From Osmia lignaria lignaria (lineage: Eukaryota > Arthropoda > Insecta > Hymenoptera > Megachilidae): 64,000 bases of DNA. The notes under the pieces were generated by a model that ran no database searches, was not told the DNA's origin, and was given only the letters and a program-made list of their open reading frames with translations. Made by a program: the position numbers and the translations under genes. The stretch spans positions 19,986,001-20,050,000 of the forward strand of contig NW_027478160.1 in assembly GCF_051020975.1 (NCBI RefSeq), given 5' to 3'. Shown piece after piece: positions 1-11,948 of the stretch; position 1 is the first letter of the stretch; each line of letters opens with the position of its first letter.

Positions 1-3000
1 AGAATTAAGTTTCCTACTATTTATGTTCTATGATATTTTTGGATCAGATGCGTAGTTCTCGAGATATATCAAGATATTTAAAAGTTCCGAAGCCGCACCA
101 ACATAATAGAGATACAGAAACACCGTGGCCCCTTTCTTTGAGATAACTCTGCACTAGAGCGAGCCGCAAATGCCACTTCCAGCTTAGCTGTGCAGAAGAA
201 GAACAACAAGAAGAAGAAATATCTCGAAATATGTCCGTCAGGCCACTTCCCTTGAGATAAATCTGCAAATATCTCGGAAACGAAGCGAGCTATGGCAAAA
301 TGTTAAGAGACCTTTTTTGTAGAGAATTATGTTTCCTACTTTTTATGTTCTATGATATTTTTTGATCAGACGCGTAGCTCTCGAGATATATCAAGATATT
401 TAAAAGTTCCGAAGCCGCACCAACATAATAGAGATACAGAAACACCGTGGCCCCTTTCGTTGAGATAACTCTGCACTAGTGCGAGCCGCAAATGCCACTT
501 CCAGCTTAGCTGTGCAGAAGAAGAACAACAAGAAGAAGAAATATCTCGAAATATGTCCGTCAGGCCCCTTCCCTTGAGATAAATCTGCAAATATCTCGGA
601 AACGAAGAGAGCTATTGCAAAATGTTAAGAGACCTTTTTTGTAGAGAATTAAGTTTCCTACTTTTTATGTTCTATGATATTTTTTGATCTGATGCGTAGT
701 TCTCGAGATATATCAAGATATTTAAAAGTTCCGAAGCCGCACCAACATAATAGAGATACAGAAACACCGTGGCCCCTTTCTTTGAGATAACTCTGCACTA
801 TTGCGAGCTGTAAATGCCACTTCCAGCTTAGCTGTGCAGAAGAAGAACAACAAGAAGAAGAAATATCTCGAAATATGTCCGTCAGGCCCCTTCCCTTGAG
901 ATATATCTGCAAATATCTCGGAAACGAAGCGAGCTATGGCGAAATGTTAAGAGACCTTTTTTGTAGAGAATTATGTTTCCTACAATTTATGTTCTATGAT
1001 ATTTTTTGATCAGAAGCGTAGTTTTCGAGATATATCGAGATATTTAAAAGTTCCGAAGCCGCACCAACATAATAGAGATACAGAAACACCGTGGCCCCTT
1101 TCGTTGAGATAACTCTGCACTAGTGCGAGCCGCAAATGCCACTTCCAGCTTAGCTGTGCAGAAGAAGAACAACAAGAAGAAGAAATATCTCGAAATATGT
1201 CCGTCAGGCCCCTTCCCTTGAGATATATCTGCAAATATCTCGGAAACGAAGCGAGCTATGGCGAAATGTTAAGAGACCTTTTTTGTAGAGAATTATGTTT
1301 CCTACAATTTATGTTCTATGATATTTTTTGATCAGAAGCGTAGTTTTCGAGATATATCGAGATATTTAAAAGTTCCGAAGCCGCACCAACATAATAGAGA
1401 TACAGAAACACCGTGGCCCCTTTCGTTGAGATAACTCTGCACTAGTGCGAGCCGCAAATGCCACTTCCAGCTTAGCTGTGCAGAAGAAGAACAACAAGAA
1501 GAAGAAATATCTCGAAATATGTCCGTCAGGCCCCTTCCCTTGAGATAAATCTGCAAATATCTCGGAAACGAAGCGAGCTATGGCAAAATGTTAAGAGACC
1601 TTTTTTGTAGAGAATTAAGTTTCCTACTTTTTATGTTCTATGATATTTTTTGATCAGATGCGTAGTTCTCGAGATATATCAAGATATTTAAAAGTTCCGA
1701 AGCCGCACCAACATAATAGAGATACAGAAACACCGTGGCCCCTTTCTTTCAGATAACTATGCACTATTGCGAGCTGCAAATGCCACTTCCAGCTTAGCTG
1801 TGCAGAAGAACAACAAGAAGAAGAAATATCTCGAAATATGTCCGTCAGGCCCCTTCCCTTGAGATAAATCTGCAAATATCTCGGAAACGAAGAGAGCTAT
1901 GGCAAAATGTTAAGAGACCTTTTTTGTAGAGAATTAAGTTTCCTACAATTTATGTTCTATGATATTTTTTGATCAGAAGCGTAGTTTTCGAGATATATCG
2001 AGATATTTAAAAGTTCCGAAGCCGCACCAACATAATAGAGATACAGAAACACCGTGGCCCCTTTCGTTGAGATAACTCTGCACTAGTGCGAGCCGCAAAT
2101 GCCACTTCCAGCTTAGCTGTGCAGAAGAAGAACAACAAGAAGAAGAAATATCTGGAAATATGTCCGTCAGGCCCCTTCCCTTGAGATAAATCTGCAAATA
2201 TCTCGGAAACGAAGCGAGCTATGGCAAAATGTTGAGAGACCTTTTTTGTAGAGAATTAAGTTTCCTACTATTTATGTTCTATGATATTTTTTGATCTGAT
2301 GCGTAGTTCTCGAGATATATCAAGATATTTAAAAGTTCCGAAGCCGCACCAACATAATAGAGATACAGAAACACCGTGGCCCCTTTCTTTGAGATAACTC
2401 TGCACTATTGCGAGCTGTAAATGCCACTTCCAGCTTAGCTGTGCAGAAGAAGAACAACAAGAAGAAGAAATATCTCGAAATATGTCCGTCAGGCCCCTTC
2501 CCTTGAGATATATCTGCAAATATCTCGGAAACGAAGCGAGCTATGGCGAAATGTTAAGAGACCTTTTTTGTAGAGAATTATGTTTCCTACAATTTATGTT
2601 CTATGATATTTTTTGATCAGAAGCGTAGTTTTCGAGATATATCGAGATATTTAAAAGTTCCGAAGCCGCACCAACATAATAGAGATACAGAAACACCGTG
2701 GCCCCTTTCGTTGAGATAACTCTGCACTAGTGCGAGCCGCAAATGCCACTTCCAGCTTAGCTGTGCAGAAGAAGAACAACAAGAAGAAGAAATATCTCGA
2801 AATATGTCCGTCAGGCCCCTTCCCTTGAGATATATCTGCAAATATCTCGGAAACGAAGCGAGCTATGGCGAAATGTTAAGAGACCTTTTTTGTAGAGAAT
2901 TATGTTTCCTACAATTTATGTTCTATGATATTTTTTGATCAGAAGCGTAGTTTTCGAGATATATCGAGATATTTAAAAGTTCCGAAGCCGCACCAACATA

Positions 3001-3539
3001 ATAGAGATACAGAAACACCGTGGCCCCTTTCGTTGAGATAACTCTGCACTAGTGCGAGGCGCAAATGCCACTTCCAGCTTAGCTGTGCAGAAGAAGAACA
3101 ACAAGAAGAAGAAATATCTCGAAATATGTCCGTCAGGCCCCTTCCCTTGAGATAAATCTGCAAATATCTCGGAAACGAAGCGAGCTATGGCAAAATGTTA
3201 AGAGACCTTTTTTGTAGAGAATTAAGTTTCCTACTTTTTATGTTCTATGATATTTTTTGATCAGATGCGTAGTTCTCGAGATATATCAAGATATTTAAAA
3301 GTTCCGAAGCCGCACCAACATAATAGAGATACAGAAACACCGTGGCCCCTTTCTTTGAGATAACTCTGCACTATTGCGAGCTGCAAATGCCACTTCCAGC
3401 TTAGCTGTGCAGAAGAAGAACAACAAGAAGAAGAAATATCTGGAAATATGTCCGTCAGGCCCCTTCCCCTGAGATAAATCTGCAAATATCTCGGAAACGA
3501 AGCGAGCTATGGCAAAATGTTGAGAGACCTTTTTTGTAG
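1..3539. repeat. 11-monomer HOR, copy 1 (3,539 bp)
   Basis: Base 1 aligns with base 3540, and the order of monomer variants is the same in both copies. Unit 44 has 'TTTTTGGATCAG' and 'CACTAGAGCG'. Unit 366 has 'GACGCGTAGCTC'. Unit 688 has head B with 'GATCTGATGCG'. Units 1010 and 1332 are head A. Unit 1654 has the 3-bp deletion. Unit 1973 has 'ATATCTGGAAAT'. The length is 11 x 322 minus the 3 bp missing from unit 1654. A private change in this copy is 'GTGCGAGGCGC' near 3057. Confidence 0.93.
1654..1972. repeat. 319-bp monomer, 3-bp deletion in GAA tract
   Basis: The GAA/CAA tract after 'CTGTGCAG' is one GAA shorter here (about 1801-1815). The same unit in the second HOR copy (5193-5511) carries the same deletion and also shares 'TTTCAGATAACTATGC'. 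The deletion therefore predates the duplication of the HOR. Confidence 0.93.
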
Positions 3540-6500
3540 AGAATTAAGTTTCCTACTATTTATGTTCTATGATATTTTTGGATCAGATGCGTAGTTCTCG
3601 AGATATATCAAGATATTTAAAAGTTCCGAAGCCGCACCAACATAATAGAGATACAGAAACACCGTGGCCCCTTTCTTTGAGATAACTCTGCACTAGAGCG
3701 AGCCGCAAATGCCACTTCCAGCTTAGCTGTGCAGAAGAAGAACAACAAGAAGAAGAAATATCTCGAAATATGTCCGTCAGGCCACTTCCCTTGAGATAAA
3801 TCTGCAAATATCTCGGAAACGAAGCGAGCTATGGCAAAATGTTAAGAGACCTTTTTTGTAGAGAATTATGTTTCCTACTTTTTATGCTCTATGATATTTT
3901 TTGATCAGACGCGTAGCTCTCGAGATATATCAAGATATTTAAAAGTTCCGAAGCCGCACCAACATAATAGAGATACAGAAACACCGTGGCCCCTTTCGTT
4001 GAGATAACTCTGCACTAGTGCGAGCCGCAAATGCCACTTCCAGCTTAGCTGTGCAGAAGAAGAACAACAAGAAGAAGAAATATCTCGAAATATGTCCGTC
4101 AGGCCCCTTCCCTTGAGATAAATCTGCAAATATCTCGGAAACGAAGAGAGCTATTGCAAAATGTTAAGAGACCTTTTTTGTAGAGAATTAAGTTTCCTAC
4201 TTTTTATGTTCTATGATATTTTTTGATCTGATGCGTAGTTCTCGAGATATATCAAGATATTTAAAAGTTCCGAAGCCGCACCAACATAATAGAGATACAG
4301 AAACACCGTGGCCCCTTTCTTTGAGATAACTCTGCACTATTGCGAGCTGTAAATGCCACTTCCAGCTTAGCTGTGCAGAAGAAGAACAACAAGAAGAAGA
4401 AATATCTCGAAATATGTCCGTCAGGCCCCTTCCCTTGAGATATATCTGCAAATATCTCGGAAACGAAGCGAGCTATGGCGAAATGTTAAGAGACCTTTTT
4501 TGTAGAGAATTATGTTTCCTACAATTTATGTTCTATGATATTTTTTGATCAGAAGCGTAGTTTTCGAGATATATCGAGATATTTAAAAGTTCCGAAGCCG
4601 CACCAACATAATAGAGATACAGAAACACCGTGGCCCCTTTCGTTGAGATAACTCTGCACTAGTGCGAGCCGCAAATGCCACTTCCAGCTTAGCTGTGCAG
4701 AAGAAGAACAACAAGAAGAAGAAATATCTCGAAATATGTCCGTCAGGCCCCTTCCCTTGAGATATATCTGCAAATATCTCGGAAACGAAGCGAGCTATGG
4801 CGAAATGTTAAGAGACCTTTTTTGTAGAGAATTATGTTTCCTACAATTTATGTTCTATGATATTTTTTGATCAGAAGCGTAGTTTTCGAGATATATCGAG
4901 ATATTTAAAAGTTCCGAAGCCGCACCAACATAATAGAGATACAGAAACACCGTGGCCCCTTTCGTTGAGATAACTCTGCACTAGTGCGAGCCGCAAATGC
5001 CACTTCCAGCTTAGCTGTGCAGAAGAAGAACAACAAGAAGAAGAAATATCTCGAAATATGTCCGTCAGGCCCCTTCCCTTGAGATAAATCTGCAAATATC
5101 TCGGAAACGAAGCGAGCTATGGCAAAATGTTAAGAGACCTTTTTTGTAGAGAATTAAGTTTCCTACTTTTTATGTTCTATGATATTTTTTGATCAGATGC
5201 GTAGTTCTCGAGATATATCAAGATATTTAAAAGTTCCGAAGCCGCACCAACATAATAGAGATACAGAAACACCGTGGCCCCTTTCTTTCAGATAACTATG
5301 CACTATTGCGAGCTGCAAATGCCACTTCCAGCTTAGCTGTGCAGAAGAACAACAAGAAGAAGAAATATCTCGAAATATGTCCGTCAGGCCCCTTCCCTTG
5401 AGATAAATCTGCAAATATCTCGGAAACGAAGAGAGCTATGGCAAAATGTTAAGAGACCTTTTTTGTAGAGAATTAAGTTTCCTACAATTTATGTTCTATG
5501 ATATTTTTTGATCAGAAGCGTAGTTTTCGAGATATATCGAGATATTTAAAAGTTCCGAAGCCGCACCAACATAATAGAGATACAGAAACACCGTGGCCCC
5601 TTTCGTTGAGATAACTCTGCACTAGTGCGAGCCGCAAATGCCACTTCCAGCTTAGCTGTGCAGAAGAAGAACAACAAGAAGAAGAAATATCTGGAAATAT
5701 GTCCGTCAGGCCCCTTCCCTTGAGATAAATCTGCAAATATCTCGGAAACGAAGCGAGCTATGGCAAAATGTTGAGAGACCTTTTTTGTAGAGAATTAAGT
5801 TTCCTACTATTTATGTTCTATGATATTTTTTGATCTGATGCGTAGTTCTCGAGATATATCAAGATATTTAAAAGTTCCGAAGCCGCACCAACATAATAGA
5901 GATACAGAAACACCGTGGCCCCTTTCTTTGAGATAACTCTGCACTATTGCGAGCTGTAAATGCCACTTCCAGCTTAGCTGTGCAGAAGAAGAACAACAAG
6001 AAGAAGAAATATCTCGAAATATGTCCGTCAGGCCCCTTCCCTTGAGATATATCTGCAAATATCTCGGAAACGAAGCGAGCTATGGCGAAATGTTAAGAGA
6101 CCTTTTTTGTAGAGAATTATGTTTCCTACAATTTATGTTCTATGACATTTTTTGATCAGAAGCGTAGTTTTCGAGATATATCGAGATATTTAAAAGTTCC
6201 GAAGCCGCACCAACATAATAGAGATACAGAAACACCGTGGCCCCTTTCGTTGAGATAACTCTGCACTAGTGCGAGCCGCAAATGCCACTTCCAGCTTAGC
6301 TGTGCAGAAGAAGAACAACAAGAAGAAGAAATATCTCGAAATATGTCCGTCAGGCCCCTTCCCTTGAGATAAATCTGCAAATATCTCGGAAACGAAGCGA
6401 GCTATGGCAAAATGTTAAGAGACCTTTTTTGTAGAGAATTAGGTTTCCTACTTTTTATGTTCTATGATATTTTTTGATCAGATGCGTAGTTCTCGAGATA

Positions 6501-6756
6501 TATCAAGATATTTAAAAGTTCCGAAGCCGCACCAACATAATAGAGATACAGAAACACCGTGGCCCCTTTCTTTGAGATAACTCTGCACTATTGCGAGCTG
6601 CAAATGCCACTTCCAGCTTAGCTGTGCAGAAGAAGAACAACAAGAAGAAGAAATATCTGGAAATATGTCCGTCAGGCCCCTTCCCTTGAGATAAATCTGC
6701 AAATATCTCGGAAACCAAGCGAGCTATGGCAAAATGTTGAGAGACCTTTTTTGTAG
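3540..6756. repeat. 11-mer HOR, copy 2, one monomer lost (3,217 bp)
   Basis: This copy follows copy 1 variant by variant through units 3583, 3905, 4227, 4549, 4871, 5193 (again with the 3-bp deletion), 5512 and 5834. Unit 6156 then stands in place of two copy-1 units, 2617 and 2939. Its upstream context (preceded by GGCGAAATG) matches 2617, while its end (GATAAATCTGC, GGCAAAATG) matches 2939. Unit 6478 corresponds to 3261. The length equals 3,539 minus exactly one 322-bp unit, which is the expected product of unequal exchange between the near-identical neighbours 2617 and 2939. Confidence 0.9.
5193..5511. repeat. 319-bp monomer, HOR paralogue of unit 1654
   Basis: The same 3-bp loss in the GAA tract and the same linked substitutions occur as in the unit 3,539 bp upstream. 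This confirms the 11-mer register. Confidence 0.93.
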
Positions 6757-7443
6757 AGAATTAAGTTTCCTACTATTTATGTTCTATGATATTTTTGGAT
6801 CAGATGCGTAGTTCTCGAGATATATCAAGATATTTAAAAGTTCCGAAGCCGCACCAACATAATAGAGATACAGAAACACCGTGGCCCCTTTCTTTGAGAT
6901 AACTCTGCACTAGAGCGAGCCGCAAATGCCACTTCCAGCTTAGCTGTGCAGAAGAAGAACAACAAGAAGAAGAAATATCTCGAAATATGTCCGTCAGGGC
7001 CCTTCCCTTGAGATATATCTGCAAATATCTAGGAAACGAAGCGAGCTATGGCGAAATGTTAAGAGACCTTTTTTGTAGAGAATTATGTTTCCTACAATTT
7101 ATGTTCTATGATATTTTTCGATCAGAAGCGTAGTTTTCGAGATATATCGAGATATTTAAAAGTTCCGAAGCCGCACCAACGTAATAGAGATACAGAAACA
7201 CCGTGGCCCCTTTCGTTGAGATAACTCTGCACTAGTGCGAGCCGCAAATGCCACTTCCAGCTTAGCTGTGCAGAAGAAGAACAACAAGAAGAAGAAATAT
7301 CTCGAAATATGTCCGTCAGGCCCCTTCCCTTGAGATAAATCTGCAAATATCTCGGAAACGAAGCGAGCTATGGCAAAATGTTAAGAGACCTTTTTTGTAG
7401 AGAATTAAGTTTCCTACTTTTTATGTTCTATGATATTTTTTGA
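6757..7443. repeat. Truncated third copy of the 11-mer HOR
   Basis: Unit 6800 begins exactly like HOR unit 1, with 'TTTTTGGATCAG' and 'CACTAGAGCG'. Its 3' part (GATATATCTGC, GGCGAAATG, then a head-A neighbour) matches unit 9 at 2617 instead of unit 1. Unit 7122 resembles unit 10 at 2939. The third copy therefore jumps from unit 1 to units 9 and 10 within one chimeric monomer, before the domain II type starts. The jump point lies between about 6,915 and 7,015. Confidence 0.75.
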
Positions 7444-8731
7444 TCAGATGCGTAGTTCTCGAGATATATCAAGATATCTAAAAGTTCCGAAGCCGCACCA
7501 ACATAATAGAGATACAGAAACACCGTGGCCCCTTTCTTTGAGATAAGTCTGCACTAGTGCGAGCCGCAAATGCCACTTCCAGCTTAGCTGTGCAGAAGAA
7601 GAACAACAAGAAGAAGAAATATCTCGAAATATGTCCGTCAGGCCCCTTCCCTTGAGATAAATCTGCAAATATCTCGGAAACGAAGCGAGCTATGGCAAAA
7701 TGTTAAGAGACCTTTTTTGTAGAGAATTAAGTTTCCTACTTTTTATGTTCTATGATATTTTTTGATCAGATGCGTAGTTCTCGAGATATATCAAGATATT
7801 TAAAAGTTCCGAAGCCGCACCAACATAATAGGGATACAGAAACACCGTGGCCACTTTCTTTGAGATAACCCTGCACTAGTGCGAGCCGCAAATGCCACTT
7901 CCAGCTTAGCTGTGCAGAAGAAGAACAACAAGAAGAAGAAATATCTCGAAATATGTCCGTCAGGCCCCTTCCCTTGAGATAAATCTGCAAATATCTCGGA
8001 AATGAAGCGAGCTATGGCGAAATGTTAAGAGACCTTTTTTGTAGAGAATTAAGTTTCCCACTTTTTATGTTCTATGATATTTTTTGATCAGATGCGTAGT
8101 TCTCGAGATATATCAAGATATTTAAAAGTTCCGAAGCCGCACCAACATAATAGAGATACAGAAACACCGTGGCCCCTTTCTTTGAGATAACTCTGCACGA
8201 TTGCGAGCTGTAAATGCCACTTCCAGCTTAGCTGTGCAGAAGAAGGACAACAAGAAGAAGAAATATCTCGAAATATGTCCGACAGGCCCCTTCCCTTGAG
8301 ATAAATCTGCAAATATCTCGGAAACGAAGCGAGCTATGGCGAAATGTTAAGAGACCTTTTTTGTAGAGAATTAAGTTTCCTACTTTTTATGTTCTATGAT
8401 ATTTTTTGATCAGATGCGTAGTTCTCGAGATATATCGAGATATTTAAAAGTTCCGAAGCCGCACCAACATAATAGGGATACAGAAACACCGTGGCCCCTT
8501 TCTTTGAGATAACTCTGCACTAGTGCGAGCCGCAAATGCCACTTCCAGCTTAGCTGTGCAGAAGAAGAACAACAAGAAGAAGAAATATCTCGAAATATGT
8601 CCGTCAGGCCCCTTCCCTTGAGATAAATCTGCAAATATCTCGGAAACGAAGTGAGCTATGGCGAAATGTTGAGAGACCTTTTTTGTAGAGAATTAAGTTT
8701 CCTACTTTTTATGTTCTATGATATTTTTTGA

Positions 8732-9050
8732 TCAGATGCGTAGTTCTCGAGATATATCAAGATATTTAAAAGTTCCGAAGCCGCACCAACATAATAGGGA
8801 TACAGAAACACCGTGGCCCCTTTCTTTGAGATAACTCTGCACTAGTGCGAGCCGCAAATGCCACTTCCAGCTTAGCTGTGCAGAAGAACAACAAGAAGAA
8901 GAAATATCTCGAAATATGTCCGTCAGGCCCCTTCCCTTGAGATAAATCTGCAAATATCTCGGAAACGAAGCGAGCTATGGCGAAATGTTAAGAGACCTTT
9001 TTTGTAGAGAATTCAGTTTCCTACTTTTTATGTTCTATGATATTTTTTGA
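8732..9050. repeat. 319-bp monomer in domain II
   Basis: The same 3-bp loss in the GAA tract occurs here as in units 1654 and 5193, but on a different variant background: 'GGGATAC' and 'CACTAGTGCGAGCC'. It may be an independent slippage event or a short gene-conversion tract. Confidence 0.85.
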
Positions 9051-10338
9051 TCAGATGCGTAGTTCTCGAGATATATCAAGATATTTAAAAGTTCCGAAAC
9101 CGCACAAACATAATAGAGATACAGAAACACCGTGGCCCCTTTCTTTGAGATAACTCTGCACTAGTGCGAGCCGCAAATGCCACTTCCAGCTTAGCTGTGC
9201 AGAAGAAGAACAACAAGAAGAAGAAATATCTCGAAATATGTCCGTCAGGCCCCTTCCCTTGAGATAAATCTGCAAATATCTCGGAAACAAAGCGAGCTAT
9301 GGCAAAATGTTCAGAGACGTTTTTTATAGAGAATTATGTTTCCTACAATTTATGTTCTATGATATTTTTTGATCAGAAGCGTAGTTTTCGAGATATATCG
9401 AGATATTTAAAAGTTCCGAAGCCGCAACAACATAATAGGGATACAGAAACACCGTGGCCCCTTTCTTTGAGATAACCCTGCACTAGTGCGAGCCGCAAAT
9501 GCCACTTCCAGCTTAGCTGTGCAGAAGAAGAACAACAAGAAGAAGAAATATCTCGAAATATGTCCGTCAGGCCCCTTCCCTTGAGATAAATCTGCAAATA
9601 TCTCGGAAATGAAGCGAGCTATGGCGAAATGTTAAGAGACCTTTTTTGTAGAGAATTAAGTTTCCTACTTTTTATGTTCTATGATATTTTTTGATCAGAT
9701 GCGTAGTTCTCGAGATATATCAAGATATTTAAAAGTTCCGAAGCCGCACCAACATAATAGAGATACAGAAACACCGTGGCCCCTTTCTTTGAGATAACTC
9801 TGCACGATTGCGAGCTGTAAATGCCACTTCCAGCTTAGCTGTGCAGAAGAAGGACAACAAGAAGAAGAAATATCTCGAAATATGTCCGACAGGCCCCTTC
9901 CCTTGAGATAAATCTGCAAATATCTCGGAAACGAAGCGAGCTATGGCGAAATGTTAAGAGACCTTTTTTGTAGAGAATTAAGTTTCCTACTTTTTATGTT
10001 TTATGATATTTTTTGATCAGAAGCGTAGTTTTCGAGATATATCGAGATATTTAAAAGTTCCGAAGCCGCACCAACATAATAGGGATACAGAAACACCGTG
10101 GCCCCTTTCTTTGAGATAACCCTGCACTAGTGCGAGCCGCAAATGCCACTTCCAGCTTAGCTGTGCAGAAGAAGAACAACAAGAAGAAGAAATATCTCGA
10201 AATATGTCCGTCAGGCCCCTTCCCTTGAGATAAATCTGCAAATATCTCGGAAACGAAGCGAGCTATGGCGAAATGTTAAGAGACCTTTTTTGTAGAGAAT
10301 TAAGTTTCCTACTTTTTATGTTCTATGATATTTTTTGA

Positions 10339-11948
10339 TCAGATGCGTAGTTCTCGAGATATATCAAGATATTTAAAAGTTCCGAAGCCGCACCAACATA
10401 ATAGAGATACAGAAACACCGAGGCCCCTTTCTTTGAGATAACTCTGCACGATTGCGAGCTGTAAATGCCACTTCCAGCTTAGCTGTGCAGAGGAAGAACA
10501 ACAAGAAGAAGAAATATCTCGAAATATGTCCGTCAGGCCAGTTCCTTTGAGCTGAATCTGCAAATATCTCGGAAACGAAGCGAGCTATGGCAAAATGTTA
10601 AGAGACGTTTTTTATAGAGAATTATGTTTCCTACAATTTATGTTCTATGATATTTTTTGATCAGAAGCGTAGTTTTCGAGATATATCGAGATATTTAAAA
10701 GTTCCGAAGCCGCACCAACATAATAGGGATACAGAAACACCGTGGCCCCTTTCTTTGAGATAACTCTGCACTAGTGCGAGCCGCAAATGCCACTTCCAGC
10801 TTAGCTGTGCAGAAGAAGAACAACAAGAAGAAGAAATATCTCGAAATATGTCCGTCAGGCCCCTTCCCTTGAGATATATCTGCAAATATCTCGGAAACGA
10901 AGCGAGCTATGGCAAAATGTTAAGAGACCTTTTTTGTAATGAATTATGCTTCCTACAATTTATGTTCTATGATATTTTTTGATCAGAAGCGTAGTTTTCG
11001 AGATACATCGAGATATTTAAAAGTTCCGAAGCCGCACCAACATAATAGAGATACAGAAACACCGTGGCCCCTTTCTTTGAGATAACTCTGCACTAGTGCG
11101 AGCCGCAAATGCCAGTTCCAGCTTAGCTGTGCAGAAGAAGAACAACAAGAAGAAGAAATATCTCGAAATATGTCCGTCAGGCCCCTTCCCTTGAGATATA
11201 TCTGCAAATATCTCGGAAACGAAGCGAGCTATGGCAAAATGTTAAGAGACCTTTTTTGTAGAGAATTATGCTTCCTACAATTTATGTTCTATGATATTTT
11301 TTGATCAGAAGCGTAGTTTTCGAGATACATCGAGATATTTAAAAGTTCCGAAGCCGCACCAACATAATAGAGATACAGAAACACCGTGGCCCCTTTCTTT
11401 GAGATAACTCTGCACTAGTGCGAGCCGCAAATGCCAGTTCCAGCTTAGCTGTGCAGAAGAAGAGCAACAAGAAGAAGAAATATCTCGAAATATGTCCGTC
11501 AGGCCCCTTCCCTTGAGATAAATCTGCAAATATCTCGGAAACGAAGCGAGCTATGGCAAAATGTTAAGAGACCTTATTTGCAGAGAATTAAGTTTCCTAC
11601 TTTTTATGTTCTATGATATTTTTTGATCAGATGCGTAGTTCTCGAGATATATCAAGATATTTAAAAGTTCCGAAACCGCACCAACATAATAGAGATACAG
11701 AAACACCGTGGCCCCTTTCTTTGAGATAACTCTGCACTAGTGCGAGCCGCAAATGCCACTTCCAGCTTAGCTGTGCAGAAGAAGAACAACAAGAAGAAGA
11801 AATATCTCGAAATATGTCCGTCAGGCCCCTTCCCTTGAGATAAATCTGCAAATATCTCGGAAACGAAGCGAGCTATGGCAAAATGTTAAGAGACCTTTTT
11901 TGTAGAGAATTATGTTTCCTACAACTTATGTTCTATGATATTTTTTGA
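10339..11948. repeat. Five-monomer block, copy 1
   Basis: Five consecutive units (10339, 10661, 10983, 11305, 11627) recur in the same order 3,220 bp later. Shared rare variants are 'CACCGAGGCCCC' in the first unit, 'TTTTGTAATGAATTATGC' near 10,935 and 14,155, and 'CTTATTTGCAG' near 11,575 and 14,795. After the fifth unit the two copies diverge: 11949 has GGAAACAAAGC, 15169 does not. Confidence 0.88.

Larger units (their letters stand above)
1..7400. repeat. Array domain I: 11-mer HOR domain
   Basis: This domain is defined by 'TTTCGTTGAGATAAC' in the middle of many monomers, where the rest of the window has 'TTTCTTTGAGATAAC'. The last example I see is near 7,221. Head-A and head-B monomers alternate in a fixed order that repeats every 3,539 bp. 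The 'AATAGGGATAC' marker of the next domain is absent. The right boundary is gradual: unit 7122 is still domain-I like, and units 7444 and 7766 are transitional. Confidence 0.85.

Noticed and set aside
6512..6718. Overlapping minus-strand frame starting near 6,718 (and similarly near 35,695)
   Set aside because: It is created by the single change GAAACGAAGC to GAAACCAAGC, which gives a TTG start in another frame. It is a shadow of the repeat.
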